Below, piece by piece: positions 22,441-34,460 of a stretch of DNA of 64,000 bases. Under the pieces are notes generated by a model. It saw nothing but the letters and a program-made list of their open reading frames with translations. It did not search any database and was not told the DNA's origin. The stretch's first letter is position 1; the number at the start of each line of letters is the position of its first letter. This DNA is from Lineus longissimus (taxonomy: Eukaryota > Nemertea > Pilidiophora > Heteronemertea > Lineidae), in contig NC_088321.1 of assembly GCF_910592395.1 (NCBI RefSeq), forward strand, positions 4,156,001 to 4,220,000, read 5' to 3'. The translations under genes and the position numbers were made by a program.

Positions 22441-23555
22441 AGCTCACCTCTTAGCAGAGGTGAGCTTATCCCATACCGTGGCGTCCGTCGTCCGTCGTCG
22501 TCGTCGTCGTCGTGGTCGTCGTCGTCCGTCGTCCGTTAGCAGGGCACGTTTCGTAACTGTTAGAGCTATTGAGTTGAAACTTGGTACACATGTACCCTTA
22601 TGTAATGACACCTTGGAGACCAAGTTTCGGTCCGATTCGTTTCATGGTTTGGCCACCAGGGGGCCAAACGTTAAAAGTGAAAATATGCAATATCTCCCTT
22701 AATAGTAGTCGGGAAATTTTGAAAAAAATATGGTAGGTACTTCTAGCAAAGGTGCATCATATATCCTCCGGGTTTTTGATTTGACCTCCTTTTCAAGGTC
22801 ACAGAGGTCAAATGGTGTAAATTGGCCGTTAGGATGTAACGATGGCACGTTTCTAAACTGCAATGACTATTGATACCAAATTTGGTACACATTTACCCCT
22901 TAGTCAGGTGATCTCAGGGACCGAAGTTTGGTCCAATATGATTCACCACTTGACCACCAGGGGGCAAAATCCAAAAACCTTAAAAATGTGATTATTCCTT
23001 AACTTCTTGCCCGATTGCCACCAATTTGATATCATGGGTACATCTAACCACCATACAGTATATGTCGCACAGGTTTTTAATTTGACCTTCTTGTCAAGGT
23101 CACAGAGGTCAAATGGCGTAAATTCGCCGTCAGGCCGTAACTATGGCACGTTTCTTAACTGCAATGACTATTGATCACAAATTAAGTACACATGTACCAC
23201 TTGGTCAGGTGATCTCAGGTACCGAAGTTTGGTGCGATCTGATTTGCCGTTTGGCCTCAAGGGAGGGGGCCAAATCCTAAATTCTTCAAAATGCCATTAT
23301 TCCTAGTAATGACTTGCCCGATTTTATATCATAGGTACATCTAATTCTAACAACCATTCAATGTGTCACCCGGGTCTTCTTTGATTTGACCTACTTTTCA
23401 AGGTCACAGAGGTCGAATGTACTGTAAATTGGCCATTTTGGGGAAATTGTAATTGCTTGGACCTACATCAAACCTAACACTACATGACACAATACCATGC
23501 TCTTTATCCATCTTTCCTCCACATGAGGTGAGCACAATGGCCCTGGCCATTTCAT
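22441..23555 (+). mobile_element. Helentron-like non-autonomous element, copy 2 (AGCTCACCTC subfamily)
   Basis: After a T run the element begins AGCTCACCTCTTAGCAGAGG, whose first 26 bases form an 11-bp-stem hairpin, followed by a (CGT)n microsatellite. It ends with GAGGTGAGCACAATGG and GGCCATTTCAT, then T. GCTCACCTC at the start pairs with GAGGTGAGC near the end. AATGGCC-CT-GGCCATT forms a 7-bp terminal hairpin. Tandem units carry CTCF-like cores at 22653-22664 and 22954-22965 and AGGTCACAGAGGTCA near 22797 and 23097. Confidence 0.65.
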
Positions 23556-25343
23556 TTGTACAAAATACAATTCAAACATTAGCTCACGTGTATCAAACTA
23601 CTAAAATAGTCTAAAACAAATTTCTAGATTACAATCGACAATACAGTATATACTGATTCACGTGTATCAAACTACTACTACATGTTTCTCGAGTACGAAG
23701 GACAAATTCGATTCAATACAATTAATGCACTGGTTTATGTGATGTGCATTGAAATATTACACGTGTCTAGTGTTCAGAAAGCGTTTACCATACGAGGCAC
23801 TGGTTCATGTGTATCAATATACTTAGTACTACAGTTTTGTAGAATGCAACAGGCAACACAAGTCACGCATTGACAAGCATCAATATCTTGGAAAGTCACC
23901 GTTGCGGGAGATCAGAAAAAGACTTGATTTTTATTTACACACTGGTGGGCAGTGTCACAATTCAATGGCTCCTCTCATCCATTAGGGTCTCGCTACCTTC
24001 GCATATTCTGATTTCCCTCTTCGGCCAATTTCGACCTATTCCAATGTCTTCGCAGTAGATCAAAATTAGTCGCATGTTCCTATTAAAATTATATCAGGTG
24101 ATCTAAAAAACCCCACTACGCCTCGCTTTTTAAAGTACAATACATCAAATGCTATCTAACGGAAATCACTGAAAAGTTGCCCTCTTGTGGCCATTGATAT
24201 TATCTAGAAGAACAAAAAGTTGCAAATCAATAGACTTCATATTATTCATGTAGAGCTTAATTGAAAAGTGTGTGTAAAAAATGCAGTATCATTTCAGAAT
24301 CGGCGCCATTGTGTTTGCGAGGACCAGGTACTAGCTTTTAGCACGTACTGTGACTTTATCAAGTATGAGCAAAAAAGTGAAAGGTCCAAGTTGATACATG
24401 CAATGCGACGCATTAAATAAAACAAACAACAAGCATGAGAGAGGTGAACTAAAAACAAAATAACATATCATAATAGTGCGTCATTTCCTCTGTGCAGCCT
24501 ACTGGTGTTTACTCTGTAGTTACATCATGTCACACCTTGACATTGTCTACGTTTAAACCTTATTAACTCTGATCGCTGTGTTTTTCTGTGATTTTCAATC
24601 GAGGGTATACAATTTTCATTGCATGTATCAAACTTGGATTTTTCACTTTTTTGCTCATACTTGATAAAGACACAGTACATACCAAAAGCTAGTACCGGTG
24701 TAACATCTGTGGTTGTTTCCCATGTGTCAGTGTTTCCAAACAATAGGCAGCTAGAGAGACCATGACTTTTCAATAGGGGGGATACACAGAAAAACTCGTC
24801 AATCTATTTTTGAGCGTTCCCAAACAATGAGGGGAAACACTCAAAAACAGAAACACTCAAAAACATTACACCGGGTCCTCGGACCAAATTATACAGTCTA
24901 TCATGAAAACGGTGTGACTTTCAATCTTTACGTACATATTAATGGGCCACTTCATAGGAACCGTTTTTTCATTGACTATATATAATGTATCTATTGATGA
25001 TTATGATAAGTGATCAGCTCTATCAAATGCCCCATTATTTTTCAAAGCAGATTCTACAATGATTGTTGACAAACAGATACCTGGCTCACCTACCCATTGA
25101 CATTGTATATGTAGGTTATGATAGTTTTCAGAATTGCCTTCGGCGGGGCTGGCGTGGCTTGTAGTGCCATAAGTCTACATCGTCCAGATGTGGTCTGCCT
25201 AATTTCACTCTCACCCCATGGATCAACATTCCTCAACAAAAATTAATCCTAATTAATACAGCCCTGATGGGTCCATCACAACAATTAGCAAATTAAGAAG
25301 CGATCAATGTGCATATTTTAGAATTTAACAAACTCCGTAAAAT
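23556..25343. other. Non-coding, contains a foldback repeat
   Basis: Apart from the inverted repeat at 24327-24696 and decayed TTTCTAGATTACAA-type motifs near 23.6-23.7 kb, nothing was recognised. Confidence 0.4.
24327..24696. repeat. Foldback repeat with ~80-bp arms
   Basis: Arm 24327-24405 (with CAAGTATGAGCAAAAAAGTG) is the imperfect reverse complement of 24617-24696 (with CACTTTTTTGCTCATACTTG). The loop is about 210 bp. It may be a foldback transposon or an inverted duplication. Confidence 0.75.
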
Positions 25344-25645
25344 AAAAATTACAGATTATCTCTCATATATTTTTTGATATAGATTTGATAATCGACAATT
25401 TCGCCTGTGTAAAATGTCATTGAACGGGCATATATGTCCTCTGCATGTGTCCATTTGTCTACTTTCTCACAATAGAAAGTCCTATGGTGACTCGGGGACT
25501 TTCTTCTTCTTGGAGTCAACATCAGAAGTATCACTACTTGACCTACGACGTTTTGGGCGTTGCATGTAGTCTGAAGATGTACCTGCAGTTTCCAAGTCAG
25601 CTGAAGAAGAATAATAATTTGAATAATTACTGCCATGGTTAAGAG
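25344..25645 (-). CDS. Exon-like segment of an unidentified host gene, copy 1
   Basis: On the - strand, acceptor TTTTCATTTCAG precedes base 25645. A 63-bp piece (25583-25645) ends ACTGCAG at a possible donor GTACAT. Without splicing at that donor, the frame continues through MQRPKRRRSSSDTSDVD and a KKKKV stretch to a stop. The piece is Ser/Tyr-rich and starts and ends in phase 1. A related copy is at 25935-26259, with smaller relatives at 33353-33418 and 62845-62910. The protein family is not recognised. Confidence 0.3.
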
Positions 25646-25679
25646 CTGAAATGAAAATGATATCGTTTTAAGTTGAACA

Positions 25680-25850
25680 CCTTTTTAATATATATTTGCC
25701 GTGGCCAAAATGGCGTGTATTACTTTATTTCAAACAAAACATCACAAAGCAAGTGTTGATGATAGCTGGCTTTCTTAATTATCATTTGCAAGGAATGATT
25801 GCAGGTACCTTCGTTCACCTGGTTGCAAATCTCGGCATAATTTTGTCCGC
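25680..25850. repeat. Copy of a dispersed host segment
   Basis: GCCGTGGCCAAAATGGCGTG followed by ACTTTATTTCAAACAAAACA and GATGATAGCTGGCTTTCTTA is shared with 28029-28175 and 35872-36020. A more distant version is near 12705. It marks the start of the larger segmental duplication. Confidence 0.8.
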
Positions 25851-25934
25851 ACATGCAAAAATAGCAAATGAATAAGCGATCAATGTGCATATTTTAGTAT
25901 AGTCTTATTTTATAGCAGTCTTGAAAACTCAGTA

Positions 25935-26259
25935 AAATTAAAAAAAACAGATTTTCTCGCATATAATTCTTTCATATAGATTTGATCATCGACAATTTCG
26001 CCTGTGTATAATGTCGTTGAACGGGCATATAATTATGTCCTCTAGTGTCCATTTCGTCTACTTTCTCACAATAGACAGTCTTGTGGTGACTCGGAGATTT
26101 TTTCCTCATTTTGGCAACAACATCAGAAGTATCACTTCTTGACCTACGCCGTTTAAGGAGTTGCATATACATTGTAGTAAGATATACCTGCAGTTTCCAA
26201 GTCATCCGAAGAATAAAAATCATCTGAATCATCTGAATCATAACTTTCATCGTAAAGAG
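25935..26259 (-). CDS. Exon-like segment of an unidentified host gene, copy 2
   Basis: This is a diverged duplicate of the segment at 25344-25645. On the - strand, acceptor TTTTCATTTCAG precedes 26259. The 72-bp piece 26188-26259 encodes an acidic run (DSDDSDDFYSSDDLETAG) and ends at possible donor GTATAT in phase 1. Further along, RRRSRSDTSDVV is shared with the other copy. Confidence 0.3.
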
Positions 26260-26300
26260 CTGAAATGAAAATACTACCGATTTAAGTTGAACAACTTTTT

Positions 26301-28019
26301 GGCTCACCGTAAGGGGAGTCTATATGATAGCGCTGTGTCCGTCGTCGTCGTCGTCGTTGTCGTCGTCGTCGTCGTCGTCGTATCCTAACAGTGGCACGTT
26401 TCTTAACTGCTAGGGCTATGAACTTGAAACTTTGTACACAGAATGCCCTAGGTCAGCTGACCTCTGACACTGATTTTCGGTCCGATCTGATTCTCTGTTT
26501 GGCCTCCAGGGGGCCAAATGTTGATATCTAAAAAGTGTGATATCTCGCTTATTATTGACTTGTTTTCGATAAAACTTTTGTTGTAGGTACTCATAGCAAA
26601 TATACATGTTATATTGTACGGGTTTTTAATTTGACCTTGTTTTCAAGGTCACAGAGGTCATATGGCGTAAATTGGCCATTAGAGTGTAAACTATGGCACG
26701 TTTCTTAACCACTAAAGCTATGAACTTGAAACTTGGTACATATAACCCCCAATATCACATAGCCTCTGGTGCTGAATTTTGGTTCGATCTGATTCCTAAC
26801 TTTGCCACCAGGGGGCCAAAAGTGGAAATCTAAAAAGTGTGATATCTCGCTTATAAGTGACTTGTTTTCGATAAAACTTTTGTTGTAGGTACTCATAGCA
26901 AATATACATTTTATATTATACGGGTTTTTAATTTGACCTTGTTTTCAAGGTCACAGAGGTCATATGGCGTAAATTGGCCATTAGAGTGTAAACTATGGCA
27001 CGTTTCTTAACCACTAAAGCTATGAACTTGAAACTTGGTACATATAACCCCCTATATCACATAGCCTCTGGTGCTGAATTTCAGTTTTATCTGATTCTCA
27101 ACTTTGCCACCAGGGGGCCAAAAGTGGAAATCTAAAAAGTGTGATATCTCGCTTATAAGTGACTTGTTTTCGATAAAATTTTTATGGTAGGTACTCTTAG
27201 GAAGAATACATCACATATCTTACGGGTTTTCAATTTGACCTACTTTTCAAGGTCACAGAGGTCATATGGCGTAAATTGGCCGTTAGAGTGTAAACTATGG
27301 CACGTTTCTTAACCATTAAAGCTATGAACTTGAAACTTGGTGCATATAACCCCCTACATCAGATAACCTCTGATGCCGAATTTTGGCCCGATCTGATTCT
27401 TTATTTGGCCACCAGGGGGCCATAATGGAAAAAGTAAGAAGTGCAATATCTTGCTTATTTGAGTGAATTGTTTTCGATAAATTTTTTATGGCAGGGACTT
27501 CTAGCAAAGATACACCACATGTCCTACGATTTTTGGATTTGACATCCTTTTCTAGGTCACAGAGGTCAAATGGCGTAAATTGGCCGTTGGAGTGTAACTA
27601 TGGCACGTTTCTTAACTGCTGAAGCTATGAACTTGAAAGTTGGTACATGTAACCCCCTACATCAGATAATCTCTGACACCGAATTTTGGCCTGATCTGAT
27701 TCTTGATTTGACCACCAGGGGGTCAAAACTGAAAAGGTAGGACGTGCAATATCTCGCTTATTAATGACTTTTTTTCGATGAAATTTTTATTGCAGGGACT
27801 CTTAGCAATCACACGATATTGATCTTGTTGATGTCATAGACAATTATTGGTTGGATCATAAACTTATATATACTGCCCTGTCTTATTACTTGACATCAAT
27901 ACACATCTAAAAAAAGTCTTCATGCCTGATTGTGTTCACCATATTCACCTGTAAACTAAGCATGATCCTGCCTACTAAAAGATGTATACGGTGAGCACAA
28001 TGGCCCCTGGCCGTTTCAT
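26301..28019 (+). mobile_element. Helentron-like non-autonomous element, copy 3 (GGCTCACCGTA subfamily)
   Basis: It begins GGCTCACCGTAAGG after AACTTTTT and ends TATACGGTGAGC, then GGCCGTTTCAT followed by T. The start GCTCACCGTA and the end TACGGTGAGC are perfect inverted repeats. A (CGT)n tract lies at about 26338-26382. CTCF-like cores are at 26805, 27107 and 27409, exactly 302 bp apart. AGGTCACAGAGGTCA occurs near 26647, 26947, 27250 and 27554. Related sequence at 35830-35880 shows the site without the element. Confidence 0.7.
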
Positions 28020-29506
28020 TTAATGAAGATTTGCCGTGATTGCCGTGGCCAAAATGGCGTGATATTACTTTATTTCAAACAAAACATCACAAAGGAAGTG
28101 TTGATGATAGCTGGCTTTCTTAATTATCATTGACAAGGAACGATTGCATACCTTCGTTCACCCGGTTGCAAATCTCAAATAGAGTCTTACAAAAATCTTT
28201 ATTGATATGTTATTAAATTTTTACGCATGTACAAGTCATGTACATTCTTCAAGAATCTTGAAAAAATCTGAACTAAATAATCTTACAAGAATCTTGTAAC
28301 CCATGTACGTGTTCATGCACACAGAAACGAATACGATCTTCACTAAGAATCTTTTAAAAGAATCGTATCTGGATTTTTGACATGGACACTTATACTGTTG
28401 AAATATTTCAAAATCGTTCTTTTCTGAAAGCATGGACTCAGACAAAAGTGTCTAGTGTTAGCATTACAAAAATCTAAACGGACCATTATAGGTTACAGAA
28501 CCCCAATATCCCCAATCCTCGAAAATCCAGAGTCAGTTGTGTCCTCCTCCCCTCTCGCACAAGTAAATGACACTGGAATAAATCGATTGTATTCGCGGGA
28601 AGAGGCGGACAAATCTGCTCCGCGCAAGAAAAACGGCTCCTACATCATTCCTAGAAACTCAGTTACTATTGAAAACAATCGCCGCATCTAAAACGTGCTC
28701 TTAATCATTGGCTGAAATTTCAAAAGCATGGGACGCAAGTGCGGAATTTCTTGATCTTACACGATCTAATAGACAATTTTGTAAGGAGCAAGCAACCTCT
28801 CCCGCCTTCGATAAAAAGTAGATCAATGCCCACAAAAGATCAATATGACTTCTTGAGTAACTAAACAGCAGTTGGTATTCACTGTGTTCATTTGAAATGT
28901 GGTTTTGAGACACGGATGGTACACATTTATCATCGAACGGCGGGTGTGTTGTGATATCAGTAAACAGCCGGCAATTCCGCTGGAAGCTTTTTTTCAGGGC
29001 ATTATAAGCTCGGTCAATAGGGCCGAGTGTTGGCCTGAGTTTCAGGATGTTGAACCCTGGGCTCCTGGACGAAAATTCACTAAAATTGTAATTAAAATGT
29101 GTGTAAAATGATTGTTTTACAATTTTCACATAAATGCATGATTCTTGAATGACATAAAAGGTAATGATAATTTATTCTCACTTATTGCTGTCTAGCTTGG
29201 ATGACGTTGCTGCCCTTTGGCCCTGCTTTGGTCTAAAGTTGATAGAACCACCCCTCCCATGTTCTTGTAATGTTGCCCTATTCATTCTGGGTCACCCTGT
29301 AACGACCTCTACCATCAGTCAAACAAACAGAGTGCGCGCATCGTCAGCTATCATCACCGCTATCAGATTCACTTTCCAAGTCATTATGACACACAAGGCC
29401 TTAGTCAGTACATTTTTTCCGACCTGAGTTGAAACGTCAAGGTTCTCGGTCATTTGACCGAAAATTGTAGTCAAATCGGTTCAGAATTGACTGAACTACG
29501 TGGGAA
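28020..29506. repeat. Segmental duplication, copy A, part 1
   Basis: It pairs with 35868-39789 (copy B) apart from B-specific inserts at about 36762-37270 and 37359-39275. Identity looks high by eye. It includes the shared open frame at 28455-28691 and continues beyond the Polinton target at 29507. Confidence 0.85.
28455..28691 (+). CDS. Possible exon of unknown gene, copy A
   Basis: An open stretch of 78 codons to a TAA with no ATG at its start; the paralogue at 36298-36534 is open over the same length. About half of the differences between the two are at third codon positions, which hints at past coding constraint. The peptide includes GYRTPISPILENPESVV. I recognise no family, and it could also be chance in a young duplication. 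Confidence 0.25.
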   Translation: MLALQKSKRTIIGYRTPISPILENPESVVSSSPLAQVNDTGINRLYSREEADKSAPRKKNGSYIIPRNSVTIENNRRI

Positions 29507-29512
29507 TGATTC
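29507..29512. other. Paralogous empty target site of the Polinton
   Basis: TGATTC here, flanked by TTCAGAATTGACTGAACTAC on the left and CGCGCAGGATACACCAC on the right, corresponds to the TGCTTC duplicated on both sides of the Polinton (39790-39795 and 62224-62229). The two flanks of the Polinton join here without a gap. Confidence 0.85.
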
Positions 29513-30028
29513 CGCGCAGGATACACCACAAACAATAAATAAGTGAATATCCACAAACAATATATGATAATTATCGTGATTATTGTGGGCAGCTCAAAAA
29601 ATATGTTTTGTACAAGTCCCAAAAAATCAGTGCGATATACTTTTCTTGAAACCCATTATATCCTATTGAAGTGAATTCTGCTGTAATTGATGCAGCTACA
29701 CGTCGCACATGTTGGTAATAATTTTTGATTTTGAAGATTTTTGTCATTCAATACATGTTATCAACTAATTAGCCTATACTTTTACTGTCCATCTTCTTCT
29801 GAATTGGGTCATCTAGTTGAAAATAAAATAATCCGCGTTCATACGAACAAGCGCGAGGATGTAAAGAACATAGTATTAACGAGTACATGTATATCGCTTT
29901 TCAAAAATCCATAAAAGTTTATAAAAGAAAGAAAAAAATGCCTCGCGTTTTAAAAAACTATTTCTCCACGGCGGTTGGTTGATCATTGGCAACACGTGAC
30001 CCCTCGACTCTATTTGGACTTAAAGTGA
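29513..30028. repeat. Segmental duplication, copy A, part 2
   Basis: Pairs with 62230-62735, to the right of the Polinton. Similarity stops at GGACTTAA (about 30028) and resumes at about 33245, so copy A carries a ~3.2-kb insertion absent from copy B. Confidence 0.8.
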
Positions 30029-30589
30029 TACTATGATGTGATTTTCAACTTTGCGGAAATACGTCCGTTTTTAATTGTTGATCGCAAATGTAAAGCTCAA
30101 ATTTTCCATTTTTGATTAGATGTATTATAAAATAGCTGTTTTAATTGCGTCAGACTGGCCAACTGCCGAAGACGTTTTGAAAAACCCGCACTATGTCATG
30201 TGACCTCATGACATCACAACATGAACAAGTCAGATCGTCGAATATTTCCCTATTCGCTCTAGGAAGAAGCTATATCCGCAGTAGTTCGCGTACGCTCAGG
30301 AAAATCTAATGAATATTAAATGAGGTCTAAAAATAGTTTTAGGAATACCATTATTATGACGTCAGCGATGGAATTTCCTGGTTGGACTTAGGAAATTTAT
30401 GATGAAATGACTAGGGCTGTGGACTTGGGGGGAGGGGCCGGCCGTCCCTTCCCTTACTTCGTTACCTCGAGATGTTTTCCAAATGTGCTGGAAGACCCCC
30501 AAGGGCAGACGAATTTGGAGTTGGTTCTCGAAGTTGTGTTCCGGCGGAGCATCAGGAGGAGAAGATGAACCACCGGCTTGTGACCTCTT

Positions 30590-30730
30590 GACTCGAACTT
30601 CATGATGACGGCCCGGTTCTTTGATAGGGTCAGGCCGGCGGAAAACCCCAACACCTTCAGTTTTGCTGGTGTTGCCGCAAAACATCGCAGCACAACGCCA
30701 CCCGACAACCCTTTTCTTCTTCTTCTCCAT
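30590..30730 (-). pseudogene. THAP zinc-finger-like fragment
   Basis: On the - strand from 30730, a Lys-rich start is followed by CAAMFCGNTSKTEGVGVFR, resembling the C-x4-C start of a THAP domain. The likely continuation (NRAVIMKFESRG) is in another frame, so the copy is shifted. THAP domains occur in P-element-type transposases and derived proteins. It lies in the part of copy A missing from copy B, which fits a transposon remnant. Confidence 0.35.
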
Positions 30731-31187
30731 AATCTTCAGTTCTTATCATGTATATATTGTGTAAGGTCAGGATGGAATGTCAATGGTCAATGGCAGTTGT
30801 GAATAAATGAATGAGATTTTTTTTTCCGCGGCAATGTAAACCACTGCGACCGCGAAAATGTTCATGTTGTGACGTCGTCAACGAAAACGTCGTCGGCGTA
30901 GCACGATTTCAACGGCATCGAAGCGAGCCGTCCTTGCGGGATTAAAATCATCAATTTCTAGAAAATGTGCATTTCGATTCAAAAACCTTACCGACTTATG
31001 AGAAAGGGACGTAGTCATTTGTCAAAAACAGCTTAAACATTATATGGTGAGATTTTGAAACGAGTTACCCTTTAACCGATTTATGCTAAAAAAGAAACAC
31101 TCCTCATTACTTATATTTCATCTCTGTAATGTTAAACGCGGCCCATCTTCGACCTTCATTGCCAATCATCAGAGGTGAGTTCTTTTT

Positions 31188-31225
31188 GGCTCACCGTAAG
31201 GGGAGTCTATACGATAGCGCTGTGT

Positions 31226-31274
<49 letters not shown>

Positions 31275-32912
31275 ATCCTAACAGTGGCACGTTTCTTAAC
31301 TGCTAGGGCTATGAACTTGAAACTTTGTACACAGAATGCCCTAGGTCAGCTGACCTCTGACACTGATTTTCGGTCCGATCTGATTCTCTGTTTGGCCACC
31401 AGGGGGCCAAATGTCGATATCTAAAAAGTGTGATATCTCGCTTATTAGTGACTTGTTTTCGATAAAACTTTTGTTGTAGGTACTCATAGCAAATATACAT
31501 TTTATATTATACGGGTTTTTAATTTGACCTTGTTTTCAAGGTCACAGAGGTCATATGGCGTAAATTGGCCATTAGAGTGTAAACTATGGCACGTTTCTTA
31601 TCCACTAAAGCTATGAACTTGAAACTTGGTACATATAACCCCCTATATCACATAGCCTCTGGTGCTGAATTTTGGTTTGATCTGATTCTCCACTTTGCCA
31701 CCAGGGGGCCAAAAGTGGATATCTAAAAAGTGTGATATCTCGCTTATAAGTGACTTGTTTTTGATAAAATTTTTATGGTAGGTACTCTTAGGAAGAATAC
31801 ATCACATATCTTACGGGTTTTCAATTTGACCTACTTTTCAAGGTCACAGAGGTCATATGGCGTAAATTGGCCGTTAGAGTGTAAACTATGGCACGTTTCT
31901 TAACCACTAAAGCTATGAACTTGAAACTTGGTACATATAACCCCCTATATCACATAGCCTCTGGTGCTGAATTTCAGTTTTATCTGATTCTCAACTTTGC
32001 CACCAGGGGGCCAAAAGTGGATATCTAAAAAGTGTGATATCTCGCTTATAAGTGACTTGTTTTCGATAAAATTTTTATGGTAGGTACTCTTAGGAAGAAT
32101 ACATCACATGTCTTACGGGTTTTCAATTTGACGTACTTTTCAAGGTCACAGAGGTCATATGGCGTAAATTGGCCGTTAGAGTGTAAACTATGGCACGTTT
32201 CTTAACCAGTAAAGCTATGAACTTGAAACTTGGTGCATATAACCCCCTACATCAGATAACCTTTGATGCCGAATTTTGGCCTGATCTGATTCTTTATTCG
32301 GCCACCAGGGGGCCATAATGGAAAAAGGAAGAAGTGCAATATCTTGCTTATTTGAGTGAATTGTTTTCGATAAAATTATTATGGCAGGGACTTCTAGCAA
32401 GGATACACCACATGTCCTACGATTTTTGGATTTGACCTCCTTTTCTAGGTCACAGAGGTCAAATGGCGTAAATTGGCCATTAGAGTGTAACTATGGCACG
32501 TTTCTTAACTGCTGAAGCTATGAACTTGAAAGTTGGTACATGTAACCCCCTACATCAGATAATCTCTGACACCGAATTTTGGCCTGATCTGATTCTTGAT
32601 TTGGCCACCAGGGAGTCAAAACTGAAAAAGTAGGACATGCAATATCTCGCTTATTAACGACTTTTTTTCGATGAATTTTTTATTGCAGGGACTCTTAGCA
32701 ATCACACGATATTGATCTTGTTGATGTCATAGACAATTATTGGTTGGATCATAAACTTATATATACTGCCCTGTCTTATTACTTGACATCAATACACATC
32801 TAAAAAAAGTCTTCATGCCTGATTGTGTTCACCATATTCACATCTAAACTAAGCATGATCCTGCCTACTAAAAGATGTATACGGTGAGCACAATGGCCCC
32901 TGGCCGTTTCAT
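31188..32912 (+). mobile_element. Helentron-like non-autonomous element, copy 4 (GGCTCACCGTA subfamily)
   Basis: Starts GGCTCACCGTAAGG after TTCTTTTT and ends GTATACGGTGAGC, GGCCGTTTCAT, then TT. A long (CGT)n tract follows the start (about 31228-31273). CTCF-like cores at 31396, 31698, 32000 and 32302 are spaced exactly 302 bp, with an AGGTCA pair in each unit. Very similar to copy 3. Confidence 0.7.
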
Positions 32913-33352
32913 TTAAATTTCTGCATAATAGGCTAGTCAATCTAGCTCATTTTAGGGCTTGACCCACCACAAATTGCAAAAGAAACGATTCCACCTGTAT
33001 TCATTCAGGAATATCCCCCTAAACACCATACTAAAAATCTCAATGAATCCAAATAGGGGAAAGGGGTCAAATATGCTAATTTATGCTAATTAGTAGCCAA
33101 ATATAGGGAAACAATGACTTTTGTCCAAAATCATCCAAATCAGTCAATCGAAAACCTTACCGATTGATGAGAAAGTGACGTAGTCATTTGCCAAAAACAG
33201 CTAAAACATTATATGGTGAAATTTGACACGAGGTACATTGCAAAGTTTTTGACTTGGCTAAGCCAGAATATTAAGTTATGACAAAAACTTAAGAATCTTT
33301 GAAAAACCGGGCCCTGCATGCATTATTCACTGTTGGCTGAAAAGATATGTAC

Positions 33353-33418
33353 CTGCATTTCCACGGTCGGCTGAAGAGGTGCCAGCTTTTCCACTGCGGT
33401 CTGAAGTGATACCAGCGA
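33353..33418 (-). CDS. 66-bp phase-1 mini-exon candidate, copy A
   Basis: On the - strand, acceptor TTTGCATTTCAG precedes 33418 and donor GTACAT follows 33353. In the open frame it encodes AGITSDRSGKAGTSSADRGN. A 66-bp paralogue with the same borders and frame is at 62845-62910. Pieces with the same phase and a similar AG-rich end are at 25583-25645 and 26188-26259. The gene is unknown. Confidence 0.35.
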
Positions 33419-34144
33419 CTGAAATGCAAAGCAAGTAAACATCATACCAGTTTGTATTTTTCTATGGTTTAAATAATGGAGAAGCACGATTCACTCATAA
33501 ATACTTTACAAAATCAAGTGGATAATCCGTATGATGGAATCAGATATTAATTTGATAACGAAATAATTTTCAATTTGGGAACGGAGATTTCAGCGTGAAT
33601 GTTGTAATGTTGAGGCAACTGTGTAAAGCATGCTGAAAGTCTACATTTGATGGACAATTGAAAAGAAAATACTTTAATATTTGTTAACAGTGGCTTCAGG
33701 GCCACGTCAAAACAGAGTATACAGAGGGTCAGCAGTCGATATCGGTAACATAATAAATATGGGAAATCCCAACCATCGCAGGGCAGTTATATTTAAAGGT
33801 TACCACCCTTCGTCAGTGCTGCAAAATCCGCGTCGAGTGCGAAATATACAACGTTTACCTAAATATGGTGAAATATGAAGACTATCCACAGTGGCCTACT
33901 GGACTTTGCGCAAAGAAAGCAACCAACGTAACGGTCCCTAGGTATTTTTATTTTCCTTAGACAATACAAAGCCTGGTCATCCTAGGGTCGTGGTTACATA
34001 GGAAGTTATCATTGCAAAAGAAGGCCAAACGCAAGCTTGGGTAAAGCAGCACACATAAGTCGAGCACATACAAGCCATGACACAAAACACATTCGGTTTT
34101 ATAATATGGATTGGCAGTCAACTTAGCGAAGGCATACATTTTTA
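33419..34144. other. Rest of segmental duplication, then unassigned
   Basis: Up to about 33630 it pairs with 62911-63110. Beyond that nothing is recognised. Confidence 0.4.
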
Positions 34145-34460
34145 GTTGCAGGTGATTCACTGCCAGTTAAAGGGACTATTATTTTGTCACATTAGGTACA
34201 GTTTGGAATATGAATGTAGCCAAGTTCATGGGGATGGATAGGTGACGCCAGCATCTAACCGAGCATATTATTTGCCTTGGCCATAGAAGGCGCTACCAGT
34301 GCAAATCACCGGCAGTTAAAGGGACTAGCATTTGACATAAGGGTAGTTTGGAATATCAATTTCGCCTGGTTCATGGGGATCGATAAGAGGCGCCAGCATC
34401 TTACTAAGCATACATTTGCCGCTAGAGGGGCTAAAGTGCAAATCACTGGGACTATTATCT
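34145..34460. repeat. ~160-bp tandem duplication
   Basis: Two units share CAGTTAAAGGGACTA, GTTTGGAATAT, TTCATGGGGAT and AGTGCAAATCAC. A partial third start follows near 34448. Confidence 0.65.
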
